This document shows, one piece after another, positions 52,455-61,800 of a stretch of DNA of 64,000 nt. Positions within the stretch are counted from its first letter, which is position 1; each line of letters begins with the position of its first letter. The notes under the pieces were generated by a model that saw nothing but the letters and a program-made list of their open reading frames with translations, searched no databases and was not told the origin of the DNA. Source of the DNA: Ruania zhangjianzhongii. Lineage in GTDB: Bacteria > Actinomycetota > Actinomycetes > Actinomycetales > Beutenbergiaceae. The position numbers were made by a program, and so were the translations under genes. The stretch covers positions 2,284,882 to 2,348,881 of the forward strand of contig NZ_CP042828.1 of NCBI RefSeq assembly GCF_008000995.1, read 5' to 3'.

Positions 52455-54082
52455 CGCGAGGTCTCTCTCCGGGCACGCCCCTCGGCGGTGCGCCAGTCGA
52501 ACAGCAGGGCAGCGTTGCCGGCCAGGACCGCGTCCAGGTCCGCCGGTGCCAGAGCAGAGTAGGCGATTCGGCCCAGCGAGACGCGCTGGTCGATGAACGG
52601 GAAGTCTGAACCGAACACCACTCGGTGCGCGCCGACCTGGTGCACGAAGGACTCGATCACTCGGGCGTTCATGTACGAGCCACAGATCTCCAGGACGGCG
52701 CCCGGTACCTCCCGGGTCACCGCCACCGACTCCTCGTACCCGGCCGGCAGTGCGCCGCTGTGCCCGATCAGCACGGTGATGTCCCCGTGCCGCTGCGCTA
52801 CCTCGGTCAGCAGCGCCGGAGTGTCGAACGGGGAACCGAACCAGGTGTGGGTGAGCACCGGGCACCCGGTGCGCGCGGAGTACTCCCACACCGGGTCGTA
52901 CCGTTGCCCGGTGAGCGGGTACTCGTGCAGGTCCGGATGCAGCTTGATGCCCACGAAGCGCGGATCATCGATGATCCGGTCCAGCTCGGTCTGCGGGTCC
53001 TGCCACGGGTTGACCACGCCGTAGCCGAGCAGCTGGTCCGGGAAGTCGGCGACCGCTCGGGCGGTCTCGTCGTTTCCGCGCCGGGAGTCCTCCTGGATGG
53101 CGCGGTTGGTGGAGAGCACTGCCTGGTCCACCCCGGTGCGGGCCATCACCGCGACCATGCTCGCCGGGTCGGACTCGGGGATGTGGAACAGGCTGTACGG
53201 GCCGGCGTGTGCGTGCGCATCGATCACCGGGCGGTGCACCGGGCGGCGGTGGTCGGCTGCAGCGCGGAGCTCGGAGCCGGTGGTGGCCGGGCGGGCGGCG
53301 GCGGTGATCCGCGAGGCGGTGGCGGCTGCGGAACGATCGGTGGCCGGTTCGCCGAACAGACGTCGGGCATTGCCGCCGGCCACCAGGTCCACGTCGGCGG
53401 CGCTGAGCCCGGACCAGGCCAGCTGCGCGATCGCCTCACCCGGATCCCGGCGCGGGGCGCCGGTGGCGAACAGCAGCCGCTGCGCGCCGAACTCGCTGAC
53501 GAACCAGTCGAAGCCCTGGTGGGTGGAGAAGTTCACCGTGTCCAGGTGCAGGTTGGCATGCCGGTGCAGCAACGGCGCCAGACGGCGGAGCTCGCGGTAG
53601 CCGATCCAGCTCACCACGATCGGCAGGTCCGGGTGGCGGGCGGCCAGGGTGGCCAGCTCGTTCCACGCGATCTCCGGACGGTCGATCACGACCGGCAGGC
53701 CGGCCGTCTCGAGCAGCTCCCAGGCCGGATCGAGGGAGTCCAGCGCGAAGTCGTGGGTGCGGGGGTAGAGGGTGACCGCTGCGGCGCCGGCGTCCCGGGC
53801 GGCCTGCACCTGTGCGCGCATCCCCGGCAGCGTGGTGCCCACATCCGTAGTCAGCGTCCAGCACAACCGCCAGTCATGCCGGCCACGCCGGTCGGGCAGC
53901 TCTGCGGCGAGCTCGGCGTTGCCTCGTTCGCAGTCGTGCAACATCGAGGCCACAGCGCCGGCGAGGCCACCGGTGATGCCGAAACCGGCCAGATCCTCCA
54001 ACGCGGCGGAGCTGACCGCACCGGGCAGCCGGCCGGCGAGCATATGCGCGTCCCAGAGCGCAGGAAGAGACGGTTCAGCCAT
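52451..54082 (-). CDS. Tandem-domain amidohydrolase, N-terminal domain apparently inactive
   Basis: 543 residues made of two amidohydrolase_2-type barrels. The C-terminal one (from about residue 285) has VIDAHAHAGPY, the His in KLHPDLHEYP and in LTHTWFGSP, LIGHSGALPAGYE, and the metal Asp in VVFGSDFPFID: a complete set. The N-terminal one (residues 8-250) has DAHMLAG in place of DxHxH and LLFATGAPRRD in place of FGSD, so its metal site looks lost. Both halves end with the same motif (AGGNARRLFG and AGNAALLFDW). Family members hydrolyse or decarboxylate ring and lactone substrates; here a sugar lactone is conceivable. Coupled to the lyase gene upstream. Confidence 0.8.
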   Translation of the reverse strand: MAEPSLPALWDAHMLAGRLPGAVSSAALEDLAGFGITGGLAGAVASMLHDCERGNAELAAELPDRRGRHDWRLCWTLTTDVGTTLPGMRAQVQAARDAGAAAVTLYPRTHDFALDSLDPAWELLETAGLPVVIDRPEIAWNELATLAARHPDLPIVVSWIGYRELRRLAPLLHRHANLHLDTVNFSTHQGFDWFVSEFGAQRLLFATGAPRRDPGEAIAQLAWSGLSAADVDLVAGGNARRLFGEPATDRSAAATASRITAAARPATTGSELRAAADHRRPVHRPVIDAHAHAGPYSLFHIPESDPASMVAVMARTGVDQAVLSTNRAIQEDSRRGNDETARAVADFPDQLLGYGVVNPWQDPQTELDRIIDDPRFVGIKLHPDLHEYPLTGQRYDPVWEYSARTGCPVLTHTWFGSPFDTPALLTEVAQRHGDITVLIGHSGALPAGYEESVAVTREVPGAVLEICGSYMNARVIESFVHQVGAHRVVFGSDFPFIDQRVSLGRIAYSALAPADLDAVLAGNAALLFDWRTAEGRARRETSR

Positions 54083-56303
54083 GGTGACCCGTCACGGTCC
54101 AGGTGCCGGCGTACGGCAGCACGAGGGCGCCGGAGGCATCGCGGCCCGGTTCCAGCTCGATCCCGTCCAGGTGCAGGCCGGTGACCGAGGCGCCGAGGCT
54201 GATCGTGCACCGGGCCCCGCAGGTGACGGCGGCGGTGAACGCTGCGGCGTCGGACGTCCAGGTGAGGTCCACCTCGCTGGTGGCGCGAAGCGCCAGCTCC
54301 TGCCAGTCCAGATGCTGCACACCCCAGCCGAGCAGTGCCCGGCTCCCTGCAGCGTCGGTGGTGTGCTGGGCCACCCACTGCTCTGCCACGGTGACCTCCA
54401 CCGATTCCCGCCGGAGCACGAGCAGCTCGCCGGACCGGACGAGCTCCGGTGCCTCGAGACCTGGTTCGCGCGGCAGCAGGACGGTGTCGAAGTTGCCGGT
54501 GGTGTTGGTCAGCACGACCGAGCTCAGCGGGGCGTAGTCGGCGTGGCCGTACTCGCCGGGCAGGCGGGCGTCACCGAGGTGTGCCCCGGTCTGGGTCGCC
54601 GGAGCGTCGGTGAGCAGGAGCAGGTCCGCAGTGCGCCAGTGCCCGCCGCCGGCGGCCCAGTCAGTGGGCGCGTGCCAGCGCAGGGTGAACGTCTCCTGCC
54701 CGGTGGGCGCGGTCTCGGCGCGGTCGCGCACGATCAGCATCGGGCCCAGGTGCGAGCTGGCGATCACGGTGCGCCTCTGCTCCAGGCCGTAACCGTGCTG
54801 GCTGCCGAGGAAGACGGCGAACCCTGCCCCCATCTGGTGCCGCCCGGTGGCCCGGCGTTCGGTGTCCAGCGGGTGGCCCTCCCGGCTGACCGCATTATGG
54901 CCGGCAGCGGCCTGGAACCAGGACTGGTAGTCGGGATCGTCGTAGTGCGGCGGGCCACCGGCCTCCCAGAGCAGCGGCGTTCCGGCGCGGTCGAGCACCA
55001 GGTCCAGCACGGCCCGGTGGGAGTGCGACTCCAGCTCGTGCTCCACGTGCGGTCCGTGGTTGATCACCGCACGCAGGCCCGGCTCGGTGTGCAGCAGCGT
55101 GTAGCCGGAGTAGGGCAGCGCGACGGCGTTCGTCGCCGTGCCGGGGATGGCCTCGCTGGGCGGATCGGTGCGGGCGTTCTGGGCCCAGCTGGCGGCCGAG
55201 GCCGGCAGGCAGGCGAGCTCGCGCTCGAAGAGTGCTGGGGGCAGGACGGCACGGGCGGTGCGCAGCAGGTCCGCGTCCTGCAGCAGCCAGGCACCGCGGA
55301 GCAGCACATCGCCGGGCCACTCCACTGGGGAGTCCTGGAATGCCGGCGCCCAACCGGCGCTGGTGACCAGGGTGGCGATCCACTGGTGCGCCTGGTGCAG
55401 GCGGGGGTGGGCGGCCAGCTCGCCCGTGCCGTACTGGCGGTCGGCGGCGGCAGCGAGCTGCAGGTTGCGCAGGCACATCAGGTGATAGCCGGGGGAGCGC
55501 TCGTAGTGTCCGCCGTCCGGGTAGAAGTCCAGCGCCAGGTGCTCGCGGATCAGCTGGAACCCTCGGCTGCGCCAACCGGGTGCCTCGGCAAGGTCGGGGA
55601 GCACGTGCCCGGTGTGCAGCAGCTGGGTGGCGGCCACCAGCTGCCAGTTGCCGTGCCGGAACGCGGTGTGCTCCTCGGCCATCCAGCGGGCGCCGCCGAT
55701 CACCGTGGTGAGCGTGGTCAGCCAGCCGTCGTCGTCGAGCGCATCGGCGAACGCCGCCAGCGCCGGGAGCAGCACTGTCGACCGGCACCAGCAGCCGAGC
55801 GTGTACCAGATGACGTCCAGGCCCGCCCATTCGCCGGTCAGGCTGTCCCGGACCGACTCCCACCGCCGAATCAGCGTGGAGAAGGTCTGCGGGTAGCGCG
55901 GGTCGCCGGTGAGGGCGTAGGCGCGGGCCAGCGGGTCCAGCCAGCGCAGGTAGTGGAAGCCGTACCGGCGGGAGCGGCCGAGCTCGGCGCCGGTGACGTC
56001 GATGCCGTCGGCCACCAGCGCGTCAGCTGCGCGGATCGCCTCGGCGCCGGCGTCGGTGTCCCGGCTGCCGCGGGCCCAGTCGGCCAGGTTCCACACCGGC
56101 GGGTGCAAGGTGAGCTGGGCACGGAGGTCGGCGATCGTGTCCGGCTCCCGGGGCAGGCCGAGGCTGGTGGCCAGGTCCGCCAGCGAGATCGCGGTGATCC
56201 GGGCATCGATGTGCCGGGGGTTCTCCGGGCCCGTGGGCGGCGGCTGTTCGGTGGGACGCTGGCCCGCGACTGCCTTCTCGCCGGCGGGTGGCTGCTGGCT
56301 CAT
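54075..56303 (-). CDS. Heparinase II/III-family polysaccharide lyase-like protein
   Basis: 742 residues with an N-terminal alpha/alpha toroid and a C-terminal beta-sandwich. [19 protein letters not shown] near residue 260 carries the Tyr and Asn/His-type catalytic region of heparinase II/III enzymes. [19 protein letters not shown], then [20 protein letters not shown] and [12 protein letters not shown], match the conserved His-rich sandwich segment. No signal peptide, so it would act on imported oligosaccharides, like cytoplasmic oligo-alginate or oligo-heparin lyases. The start ATG overlaps the oxidoreductase stop. Substrate unknown. Confidence 0.8.
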   Translation of the reverse strand: MSQQPPAGEKAVAGQRPTEQPPPTGPENPRHIDARITAISLADLATSLGLPREPDTIADLRAQLTLHPPVWNLADWARGSRDTDAGAEAIRAADALVADGIDVTGAELGRSRRYGFHYLRWLDPLARAYALTGDPRYPQTFSTLIRRWESVRDSLTGEWAGLDVIWYTLGCWCRSTVLLPALAAFADALDDDGWLTTLTTVIGGARWMAEEHTAFRHGNWQLVAATQLLHTGHVLPDLAEAPGWRSRGFQLIREHLALDFYPDGGHYERSPGYHLMCLRNLQLAAAADRQYGTGELAAHPRLHQAHQWIATLVTSAGWAPAFQDSPVEWPGDVLLRGAWLLQDADLLRTARAVLPPALFERELACLPASAASWAQNARTDPPSEAIPGTATNAVALPYSGYTLLHTEPGLRAVINHGPHVEHELESHSHRAVLDLVLDRAGTPLLWEAGGPPHYDDPDYQSWFQAAAGHNAVSREGHPLDTERRATGRHQMGAGFAVFLGSQHGYGLEQRRTVIASSHLGPMLIVRDRAETAPTGQETFTLRWHAPTDWAAGGGHWRTADLLLLTDAPATQTGAHLGDARLPGEYGHADYAPLSSVVLTNTTGNFDTVLLPREPGLEAPELVRSGELLVLRRESVEVTVAEQWVAQHTTDAAGSRALLGWGVQHLDWQELALRATSEVDLTWTSDAAAFTAAVTCGARCTISLGASVTGLHLDGIELEPGRDASGALVLPYAGTWTVTGHHG

Positions 56304-57367
56304 CGCGCGCTCGGCTCCGGCCGGGGCACCGCGCCGTCCGGCCGCGCCGGGACGTCCACGGGGCGACGCGTGCGAATCGACTCGTGCGCTGCCTCCAGCA
56401 CCGCGGTGACGTCCCGGGAGTCCTCCAGCGGGATCAGCGGCTCGGTGCCGGTGCGGGCACAGTCCACGAAGTGCCGGATCGCGTCCCGGTAGGCCCCAGC
56501 CGGCACTGTGTGGGTGACCCGCTGCAGCATGTTCCGTGGGTGGCTGTAGCCGGAATCGGTGGCGAGGGTGATGTTCTCCTTCTGCCGGTCCAGCTGCACC
56601 ACCCCGCCGTCGCAGGCGAGCGTGACGTAGGAGTCGACCATGGTGGGGAAGGTGTTCGGGTAGATCCAGGCGGACTCGAAGGTCGCGACTGCACCCCGGG
56701 AGTACTGCGCCTGGATCTGCACCGCGTCCGGGGTGTCGATACCCAGAGAGCGCAGCTTGCCGTACCGGGCGGTGGCGTAGACGGAGGTGACGCGATCGCC
56801 GATGAACCAGCTCATCAGGTCGATGTCGTGGCTGGAGAGGAACCAGGCGCAGGTGGTCTGATCCGCCCAGGAGAGCATCTCGGTGGGGACGAACAGGGTG
56901 TCGTCCTTGCGGGCGTAGCCCACTGCGGCCTCGCCCAGATCGTCGAGCAGCTCGCGGGCCTGGGCGTAGGCCGGCACCCAGCGGTGGTTGTACAGGCACA
57001 TCGCCACCACACCGGCCTTGCGCACTGCCGCCACCGCCCGGTCCGCCTCCGCCACCGAGGTGGTGAACGGCTTCTCGCAGAGCACGTGCTTGCCGTTCTC
57101 GGCAGCGGCGATCACCGCCTCGGCATGCAGATGGTCGGGGGTGGTGACGACCACGGCATCCACCTGCGGATCCGCGACCAAGGAGGCCGCGTCGTCGTGC
57201 ACAGTAGGCGGAACCGCCTGATCGATCTGGCCGGCCAGCGCCTCGGCGCTGGACCTGCTGCCGCTGGCCACGGCCGTGATCTGCACGTCCCGTTCACCGG
57301 AGAGGGCCCTGGCGTTGCCCTGACCCATCACACCGGCACCGATCAGTCCGATGCGAAGCCCGTCCAT
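56300..57367 (-). CDS. Gfo/Idh/MocA-family oxidoreductase
   Basis: 355 residues. Rossmann fold with [18 protein letters not shown] at the N-terminus, [16 protein letters not shown] (catalytic Lys in EKP) near residue 97, and the C-terminal dimerisation domain with [14 protein letters not shown] holding the usual His/Asp. Members oxidise or reduce sugars and inositols with NAD(P). Of two in-frame ATGs, the second (MDGLRIG) is preferred because AGGAGG lies 10 nt before it but only 1 nt before the first. Second gene of the operon. Confidence 0.9.
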   Translation of the reverse strand: MDGLRIGLIGAGVMGQGNARALSGERDVQITAVASGSRSSAEALAGQIDQAVPPTVHDDAASLVADPQVDAVVVTTPDHLHAEAVIAAAENGKHVLCEKPFTTSVAEADRAVAAVRKAGVVAMCLYNHRWVPAYAQARELLDDLGEAAVGYARKDDTLFVPTEMLSWADQTTCAWFLSSHDIDLMSWFIGDRVTSVYATARYGKLRSLGIDTPDAVQIQAQYSRGAVATFESAWIYPNTFPTMVDSYVTLACDGGVVQLDRQKENITLATDSGYSHPRNMLQRVTHTVPAGAYRDAIRHFVDCARTGTEPLIPLEDSRDVTAVLEAAHESIRTRRPVDVPARPDGAVPRPEPSAR

Positions 57368-57387
57368 GCTGCTCATACCTCCTCGAT

Positions 57388-58725
57388 CTACTGCTGGTTG
57401 CTGGTCAGCTCGGTGTTCCACTGCTCCTCAGCGGCGGTGAGCGCCTCCTCGGCGCTCTTGCCGCCGTTCATGAACGCGCGGATCTCCTCGTCGAAGATCT
57501 CCCGGAGCACCACGTCGTTGTGCGACTGCAGGCCTCCGTCCTCAAGTGCGGGGAAGGTCTCCACCAGGATCGCCCGGCCCTGACCGGCGGGGGTGCTGGT
57601 GTCGATATCGGTGAAGTACGGGTCCTCCAGGGAGGCCGGCGTGGAGGGGAAGATCGGCACCAGCTTGCAGAACTCCAGCAGATTCTCGGCGTTCGTGACG
57701 AACTTCAGCCAGGCGGCTGCTGCGGCCTTGTTCTCGGAGTCCTGCGGGATGCCGAAGATCTGCTGGGACTGCAGGTACTGGATCCCCGGAGGGCCGGTGA
57801 CGGCCGGGGCCACGGCCAGGTCCTCGTACACGTCCGGGGCGTTGTTCTCCACGTTCAGCAGCTGGCTGGAGACCCGGGAGGGGTTGAAGGCGATCTGCTC
57901 GTTCACCAGGGACTGCTCGTAGTTGCGCGGGTCCTTGCCGAGCACACCGGGAGCGATCGCCCCGGAGTCGAAGGAGACCTTGAACTTCTCCAGCACCTCC
58001 ACGCACTCCGGGGTGTTGAAGGCCGCGGCGGTCCGGTCCTCGTTCAGCAGGGTGATCCCCTCGGACTGGATCGTGTCCGAGTAGGCCATCAGGTTGCCGC
58101 CGTATTCGCCGGTCTCGTCCCGGTACTGCTCGGCGAGCTCGAGCGCCTCGTCCCACGTGGTGGGCGGGTTCTCCGGATCGAAGCCGACCGGCTCGAGTGC
58201 GGACTTGCGGTACATGCCCAGCTCGGCGCCGCCGTTGTACCAGGGGATGCCCGCCAGCGTGCCGTCCGGGGTAGTCAGCGGCTGCACCAGCGACTCCTGG
58301 TAGGCGCCGAGGTCCTCCTCGCTGAAAAACTCGTTCAGGTCCGACATCGCACCGGCGTACCGGCCCACGGTGTCGCTGGTGTAGTTCACCGCGTCCGGGA
58401 CCTCACCGCTGGCCAGTGCCGCGAGCAGCTTGGTGTTGATGTCCTGGCCGGGCACGTCCACCCAGTTGATCGTGACGTCGGGGTGCTCGGTGGTGTAAGC
58501 GTCGATCAGGCCCTGGATGTAGTCCGCGTAGTTGGCCTGCAGGTTGATCGTCCACCACTCCACCGTGCCGGCGAACTCCTCGCCGGCCTCCCCGCCACCG
58601 CCGCCGGTGTCGGGATCCTCCTCGCCGCTGATGCAGGCCGTGGTGGTCAGGGTGGCGGCGGCTGCGGTGCCGCCGAGGAAGGTGCGGCGAGTCAGGCGCG
58701 CTCGCCTCGATGCGGATGTGCTCAT
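57388..58725 (-). CDS. Sugar-binding lipoprotein (48-61 kb locus)
   Basis: 445-residue family 1 solute-binding protein. Twin-arginine-type signal ([20 protein letters not shown]) with the lipidated Cys at about residue 29, then an acidic Gly-rich linker and the mature domain from [23 protein letters not shown] preceded by GAGGAA. First gene of the minus-strand operon and divergent from its two permeases, which start at 59040. The ligand is unknown; by context it is an oligosaccharide product of a uronic-acid or amino-sugar glycan. Confidence 0.9.
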   Translation of the reverse strand: MSTSASRRARLTRRTFLGGTAAAATLTTTACISGEEDPDTGGGGGEAGEEFAGTVEWWTINLQANYADYIQGLIDAYTTEHPDVTINWVDVPGQDINTKLLAALASGEVPDAVNYTSDTVGRYAGAMSDLNEFFSEEDLGAYQESLVQPLTTPDGTLAGIPWYNGGAELGMYRKSALEPVGFDPENPPTTWDEALELAEQYRDETGEYGGNLMAYSDTIQSEGITLLNEDRTAAAFNTPECVEVLEKFKVSFDSGAIAPGVLGKDPRNYEQSLVNEQIAFNPSRVSSQLLNVENNAPDVYEDLAVAPAVTGPPGIQYLQSQQIFGIPQDSENKAAAAAWLKFVTNAENLLEFCKLVPIFPSTPASLEDPYFTDIDTSTPAGQGRAILVETFPALEDGGLQSHNDVVLREIFDEEIRAFMNGGKSAEEALTAAEEQWNTELTSNQQ

Positions 58726-58760
58726 GATTCCTCGCTCGAAGGTGTCGGTGATGGTGGTGC

Positions 58761-58774
58761 GGTCGTCGACGACC
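58761..58774. promoter_or_regulatory. 14-bp perfect palindrome in the binding-protein leader
   Basis: GGTCGTCGACGACC, CG-centred, 36 nt upstream of the binding-protein ATG and downstream of the minus-strand TTGACA. The position fits an operator, but palindromes of this GC content arise easily by chance. Confidence 0.35.
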
Positions 58775-58796
58775 GGACGGTGTACCCGAGGTGGGA

Positions 58797-58802
58797 TGTC
58801 AA
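58797..58802 (-). promoter_or_regulatory. Candidate -35 of the binding-protein operon
   Basis: TTGACA on the minus strand, 71 nt before the binding-protein ATG. No good -10 at the normal spacing could be picked by eye. Confidence 0.35.
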
Positions 58803-58842
58803 AAACATGCGTTAGCGACAGAGTGAAGCATGGAGTGGCGGA

Positions 58843-58860
58843 GGCGTCAACCATGACGCC
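58843..58860. promoter_or_regulatory. 18-bp inverted repeat in the divergent control region
   Basis: GGCGTCA-ACCA-TGACGCC: perfect 7-bp arms with a 4-nt centre, about 40 nt upstream of the plus-strand -35 and 40 nt upstream of the minus-strand TTGACA. Central to both promoters, so a shared operator is plausible. Confidence 0.45.
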
Positions 58861-58901
58861 CGGCGCGGTTTCTTGCGCGTTGAGTGCGTTGTGCTGAGGT
58901 A

Positions 58902-58931
58902 TTGACAAGCCATAGCGAGCCTGTCCAGACT
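58902..58931 (+). promoter_or_regulatory. Candidate promoter of the permease-FAH operon
   Basis: TTGACA at 58902-58907 and CAGACT at 58926-58931 with an 18-nt spacer, the same spacing and a similar -10 to the galactan operon promoter. About 110 nt upstream of the permease ATG. Confidence 0.5.
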
Positions 58932-59039
58932 GTGCGACACGATCTGAAACCCAGGTTATGGAAGCAAGCGCAGCGGCTTGGCGGCAAGCGGCACAGCGAA
59001 TCTCGTCTGCTGCCGCGGACACCGGAGAGGGAGGTGCCG

Positions 59040-60020
59040 ATGACGGACCATCTGGGCCCGGTGCTGGGCGGGAAGCCTGCACCGCCGTCGGCCGAGACGG
59101 CTGCGGACCGGCGAAAACGGCGCCGTGCTCGCCGCCGTCCGGGTGCTCCGCGCGGCAGTCGCGTGACCCAGGGGCGCTGGTACACGCCTTATCTGTTCAT
59201 GCTTCCGGGCCTGGTGCTGTTCGCGATCATTTTCGCCTGGCCGGTGGTGCTGGCGCTGCAGATGTCGGTGTCCAGCTACGACATCATCTCCCCGCCGACG
59301 TTCGTCGGGCTGGAGAACTTCGAGCGGCTGCTGGTGGATCCGCGGTTCCACCACGCGTTGACGAACTCGCTGCTCTTCCTGGTGCTCTACACCCCGCTGG
59401 CAGTGGTGGTGCCGCTGTTCCTGGCGCTGTTGGTGAACCTCAAGGTGCCCGGTATCCAGTCGTTCCGGGTGGCCTACTTCCTCCCGGTGGTGACCTCGAT
59501 GGTGGCCGTCGCGGTCGCCTGGCGGTTCCTGCTCAACCAGGCGGGAGTGGTGAACTGGCTGCTCTCCCTGGTGGGCCTGGGACCGGTGGACTTCCTCCTC
59601 GACACCAGCTGGGCGCTGCCCACGGTGGTGGCGATCGAGGGCTGGAAGAACATGGGCTTCTACATGATGATCTACCTCGCCGCACTGCAGGGGATCCCGC
59701 GGGAGCACCTGGAATCGGCCACCCTCGACGGCGCGAGTGGGCTGCAGCGGTTGCGGCACATCATCGTGCCGGCGCTGATGCCGTTCTTCGCGGTGACCTT
59801 GACGCTGGGGATGCTCGAAGCGATGAAGAACTTCGAGACCGTCTACATCATGACCCGCGGCGGTCCGCAGGACGCCACGCTGACGCTCGGCTACTACATC
59901 TGGCACCTCGCGTTCGAACGCAGCCAGATGGGCTATGCGAACACGGTCGGGATCTTCATGTGGGTGCTGATGATCGGGTTCGCGCTGCTGAACCTGACGG
60001 TGACCCGGAGGAAAGACTGA
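59040..60020 (+). CDS. Sugar ABC permease, UgpA/LacF-like
   Basis: 326-residue CUT1 permease. A basic N-terminal tail (RRKRRRARRRPGAPRG) precedes six membrane segments starting with YTPYLFMLPGLVLFAIIFAW. The EAA-type loop reads LESATLDGASGLQRLRHIIV, in which the usual E-A-A is altered to E-S-A. Start ATG with GGAGGTGCCG upstream. Divergent from the binding protein and coupled to the next permease through a shared A (TGATG). Confidence 0.9.
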   Translation: MTDHLGPVLGGKPAPPSAETAADRRKRRRARRRPGAPRGSRVTQGRWYTPYLFMLPGLVLFAIIFAWPVVLALQMSVSSYDIISPPTFVGLENFERLLVDPRFHHALTNSLLFLVLYTPLAVVVPLFLALLVNLKVPGIQSFRVAYFLPVVTSMVAVAVAWRFLLNQAGVVNWLLSLVGLGPVDFLLDTSWALPTVVAIEGWKNMGFYMMIYLAALQGIPREHLESATLDGASGLQRLRHIIVPALMPFFAVTLTLGMLEAMKNFETVYIMTRGGPQDATLTLGYYIWHLAFERSQMGYANTVGIFMWVLMIGFALLNLTVTRRKD

Positions 60021-60874
60021 TGAGCGCAGACACCGTCCGCCGGCAGCGGCCCGCGTCGTTCTGGGTCCGGCGTTGCCTGCTCTACTTGTTGCTGGCAGTG
60101 GTGGCGTTGGGTTTCGTGGGCCCGTTCGTGCTGCTGCTGTCCACGGCGATGAAGCCGGAGACCCAGTCGGTCTACGGCTTCCCACCCTCGATCGTTCCGC
60201 TGCCGCCGGTCTTCGACTGGTTCGTGGATGCGTGGACGCTGATCCCGTTCGCGCGGATGCTGCTCAACTCGGTGCTCTACGTGGTGATCACCATCCCGCT
60301 GTACCTGTTGGTCTCGGCGATGACCGCCTGGCCGCTGGCGCGGATGCGGTTCCGGGGCCGCGGGGTGTTCTTCATCCTGTTCCTGTCCCTGATGTTCATG
60401 CCGGCCGAGATCATGCTCGTGCCCCGGTTCCTGGTGATGAGCCAGCTGGACCTGACCGACTCCTACACCGCCGTCATCCTGGTGGCACTGCTCAGCTCGC
60501 TGGGCGTGTTCCTGCTCCGCCAGACCTTCGCCGAGATGCCGGGGGAGATCATCGAGGCCGCCCGGATCGACGGCGCGAACGAGTGGGGGATCTTCTGGCG
60601 GATCGCCCTGCCGATCACCAAGCCGACGATGGCGGTGCTGGCGATCCTTGGGTTCATCTCGGTGTGGAACAGCTTCATCTGGCCGCTGGTGGTACTCACC
60701 ACCCAGGACAAGTTCCCGATCGCCCTCGGGATCGCCTATCTCACCGGCGTGACCGGTACCGATATGCGCGGTCTGGCGGCCGGCACGGTGATGTCCCTGG
60801 TGCCGGTGATCGCCATCTTCATTGTGCTGCAGCGGAGGATCCTGAGTTCGATGGGCGGGGCGGTGAAGGGATGA
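60020..60874 (+). CDS. Sugar ABC permease, UgpE/MalG-like
   Basis: 284-residue CUT1 permease with six membrane segments and the EAA loop IIEAARIDGANEWGIFWRIA near residue 180; C-terminus ILSSMGGAVKG is MalG-like. Its start shares a base with the preceding stop. Together with the divergent binding lipoprotein it makes an importer that again lacks a cognate ATPase gene. Confidence 0.92.
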   Translation: MSADTVRRQRPASFWVRRCLLYLLLAVVALGFVGPFVLLLSTAMKPETQSVYGFPPSIVPLPPVFDWFVDAWTLIPFARMLLNSVLYVVITIPLYLLVSAMTAWPLARMRFRGRGVFFILFLSLMFMPAEIMLVPRFLVMSQLDLTDSYTAVILVALLSSLGVFLLRQTFAEMPGEIIEAARIDGANEWGIFWRIALPITKPTMAVLAILGFISVWNSFIWPLVVLTTQDKFPIALGIAYLTGVTGTDMRGLAAGTVMSLVPVIAIFIVLQRRILSSMGGAVKG

Positions 60875-60947
60875 GGCGATCGCCTCGGCCCGGGTGGCCG
60901 GTACGGATGACCGGCGGCGGGGTGTCACAGGTGAAGGAAGGGACGAG

Positions 60948-61796
60948 ATGAAGTTTGTGTCGGTAGTCGTGGATGGTCGACGGCGGTCCGGTGTGCTGGA
61001 CGGCGACGGCAGCGTGGCGTTGATGGTGGAGGGTCTGGGTGCCGCCTTCGGCGCGGGCGCCTCGATCGAGGACTGGACTGTGGCCGGGCGCGCGGCGTTG
61101 GCTGGGGGAGCGGAGCGCGTGCCCGCCGATCAGGTGCGGCTGGGGGCGCCGGTACAGCCGGGGAAGATCGTCTGCGTGGGTGCGAACTATGCCGAGCACG
61201 TGCGGGAGTCCGGTGCGCCGATGCCCACCGAGCCGATCCTGTTCCTGAAGACGCCCGACACGGTGGTCGGACCCACCGACGAGATTCTGGTGCCGCGTGG
61301 CAGTGAGCACACCGACTGGGAGGTCGAGCTCGGGGTGGTGATCGGGCGGCAGGCCGCCTACCTGCCCGATGACGCGCGGTCGCTGGAGTACGTGGCCGGG
61401 TACGTGCTCGCCAACGACCTCTCCGAACGTCACTTCCAGCTGGAACGCGGCGGCACCTGGGACAAAGGGAAGAACTGCCCCACGTTCTGCCCGCTCGGCC
61501 CGTACCTGGTGACCAGTGACGAGGTGCCCGACCCGCAGGACGTGCGCATCGGCCTGGACGTGAACGGGACCGCCTACCAGGACGCCAGTACCGCGGACAT
61601 GATCTTCGACGTCGAGCTGGCGATCCGGTACATCTCCCAGTACATGACCCTGTACCCGGGGGACGTGGTGCTCACCGGTACTCCGGTGGGGGTGGGTATG
61701 GGGCAGAGCCCGCCGCGCTACCTGGCGGCAGGAGACAGCGTGCGCGTGTGGGGCGAAGGGCTGGGGGAGCAGCTCAACCCGGTGGCGGGGGCGTAG
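60948..61796 (+). CDS. Fumarylacetoacetate hydrolase (FAH) family protein
   Basis: 282 residues. The FAH core starts at KIVCVGANYAEHVRESG; metal ligands are the Glu pair in DWEVELGVVIG and the Asp in LANDLSERHFQ, with the later TGTPVGVGMGQSPPRYL loop. Related enzymes include 2-keto-3-deoxy-L-fuconate hydrolase/dehydratase-type and other acylpyruvate hydrolases of sugar acid pathways. In this locus it may open or hydrate a keto-deoxy sugar acid. ATG with GAAGGAAGGGAC upstream, 73 nt after the permease stop; same operon. Confidence 0.88.
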   Translation: MKFVSVVVDGRRRSGVLDGDGSVALMVEGLGAAFGAGASIEDWTVAGRAALAGGAERVPADQVRLGAPVQPGKIVCVGANYAEHVRESGAPMPTEPILFLKTPDTVVGPTDEILVPRGSEHTDWEVELGVVIGRQAAYLPDDARSLEYVAGYVLANDLSERHFQLERGGTWDKGKNCPTFCPLGPYLVTSDEVPDPQDVRIGLDVNGTAYQDASTADMIFDVELAIRYISQYMTLYPGDVVLTGTPVGVGMGQSPPRYLAAGDSVRVWGEGLGEQLNPVAGA

Positions 61797-61800
61797 GGCT

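Larger units (their letters stand above)
58726..59039. other. 314-nt divergent control region
   Basis: Drives the binding-protein operon leftwards and the permeases rightwards. It contains a perfect TTGACA on each strand, an 18-bp inverted repeat and a 14-bp palindrome, listed separately. No gene is seen in it. Confidence 0.6.

Noticed and set aside
52451..52889. Extension of the 51066 gene further upstream into the amidohydrolase
   Set aside because: The open frame continues only as a shadow of the amidohydrolase gene; the ATG at 52454 gives the usual 4-nt overlap.
58884..59039. Upstream extension of the permease gene starting at 59040
   Set aside because: It would run through the TTGACA/CAGACT promoter; the ATG at 59040 has a good GGAGG site and fits the family length.
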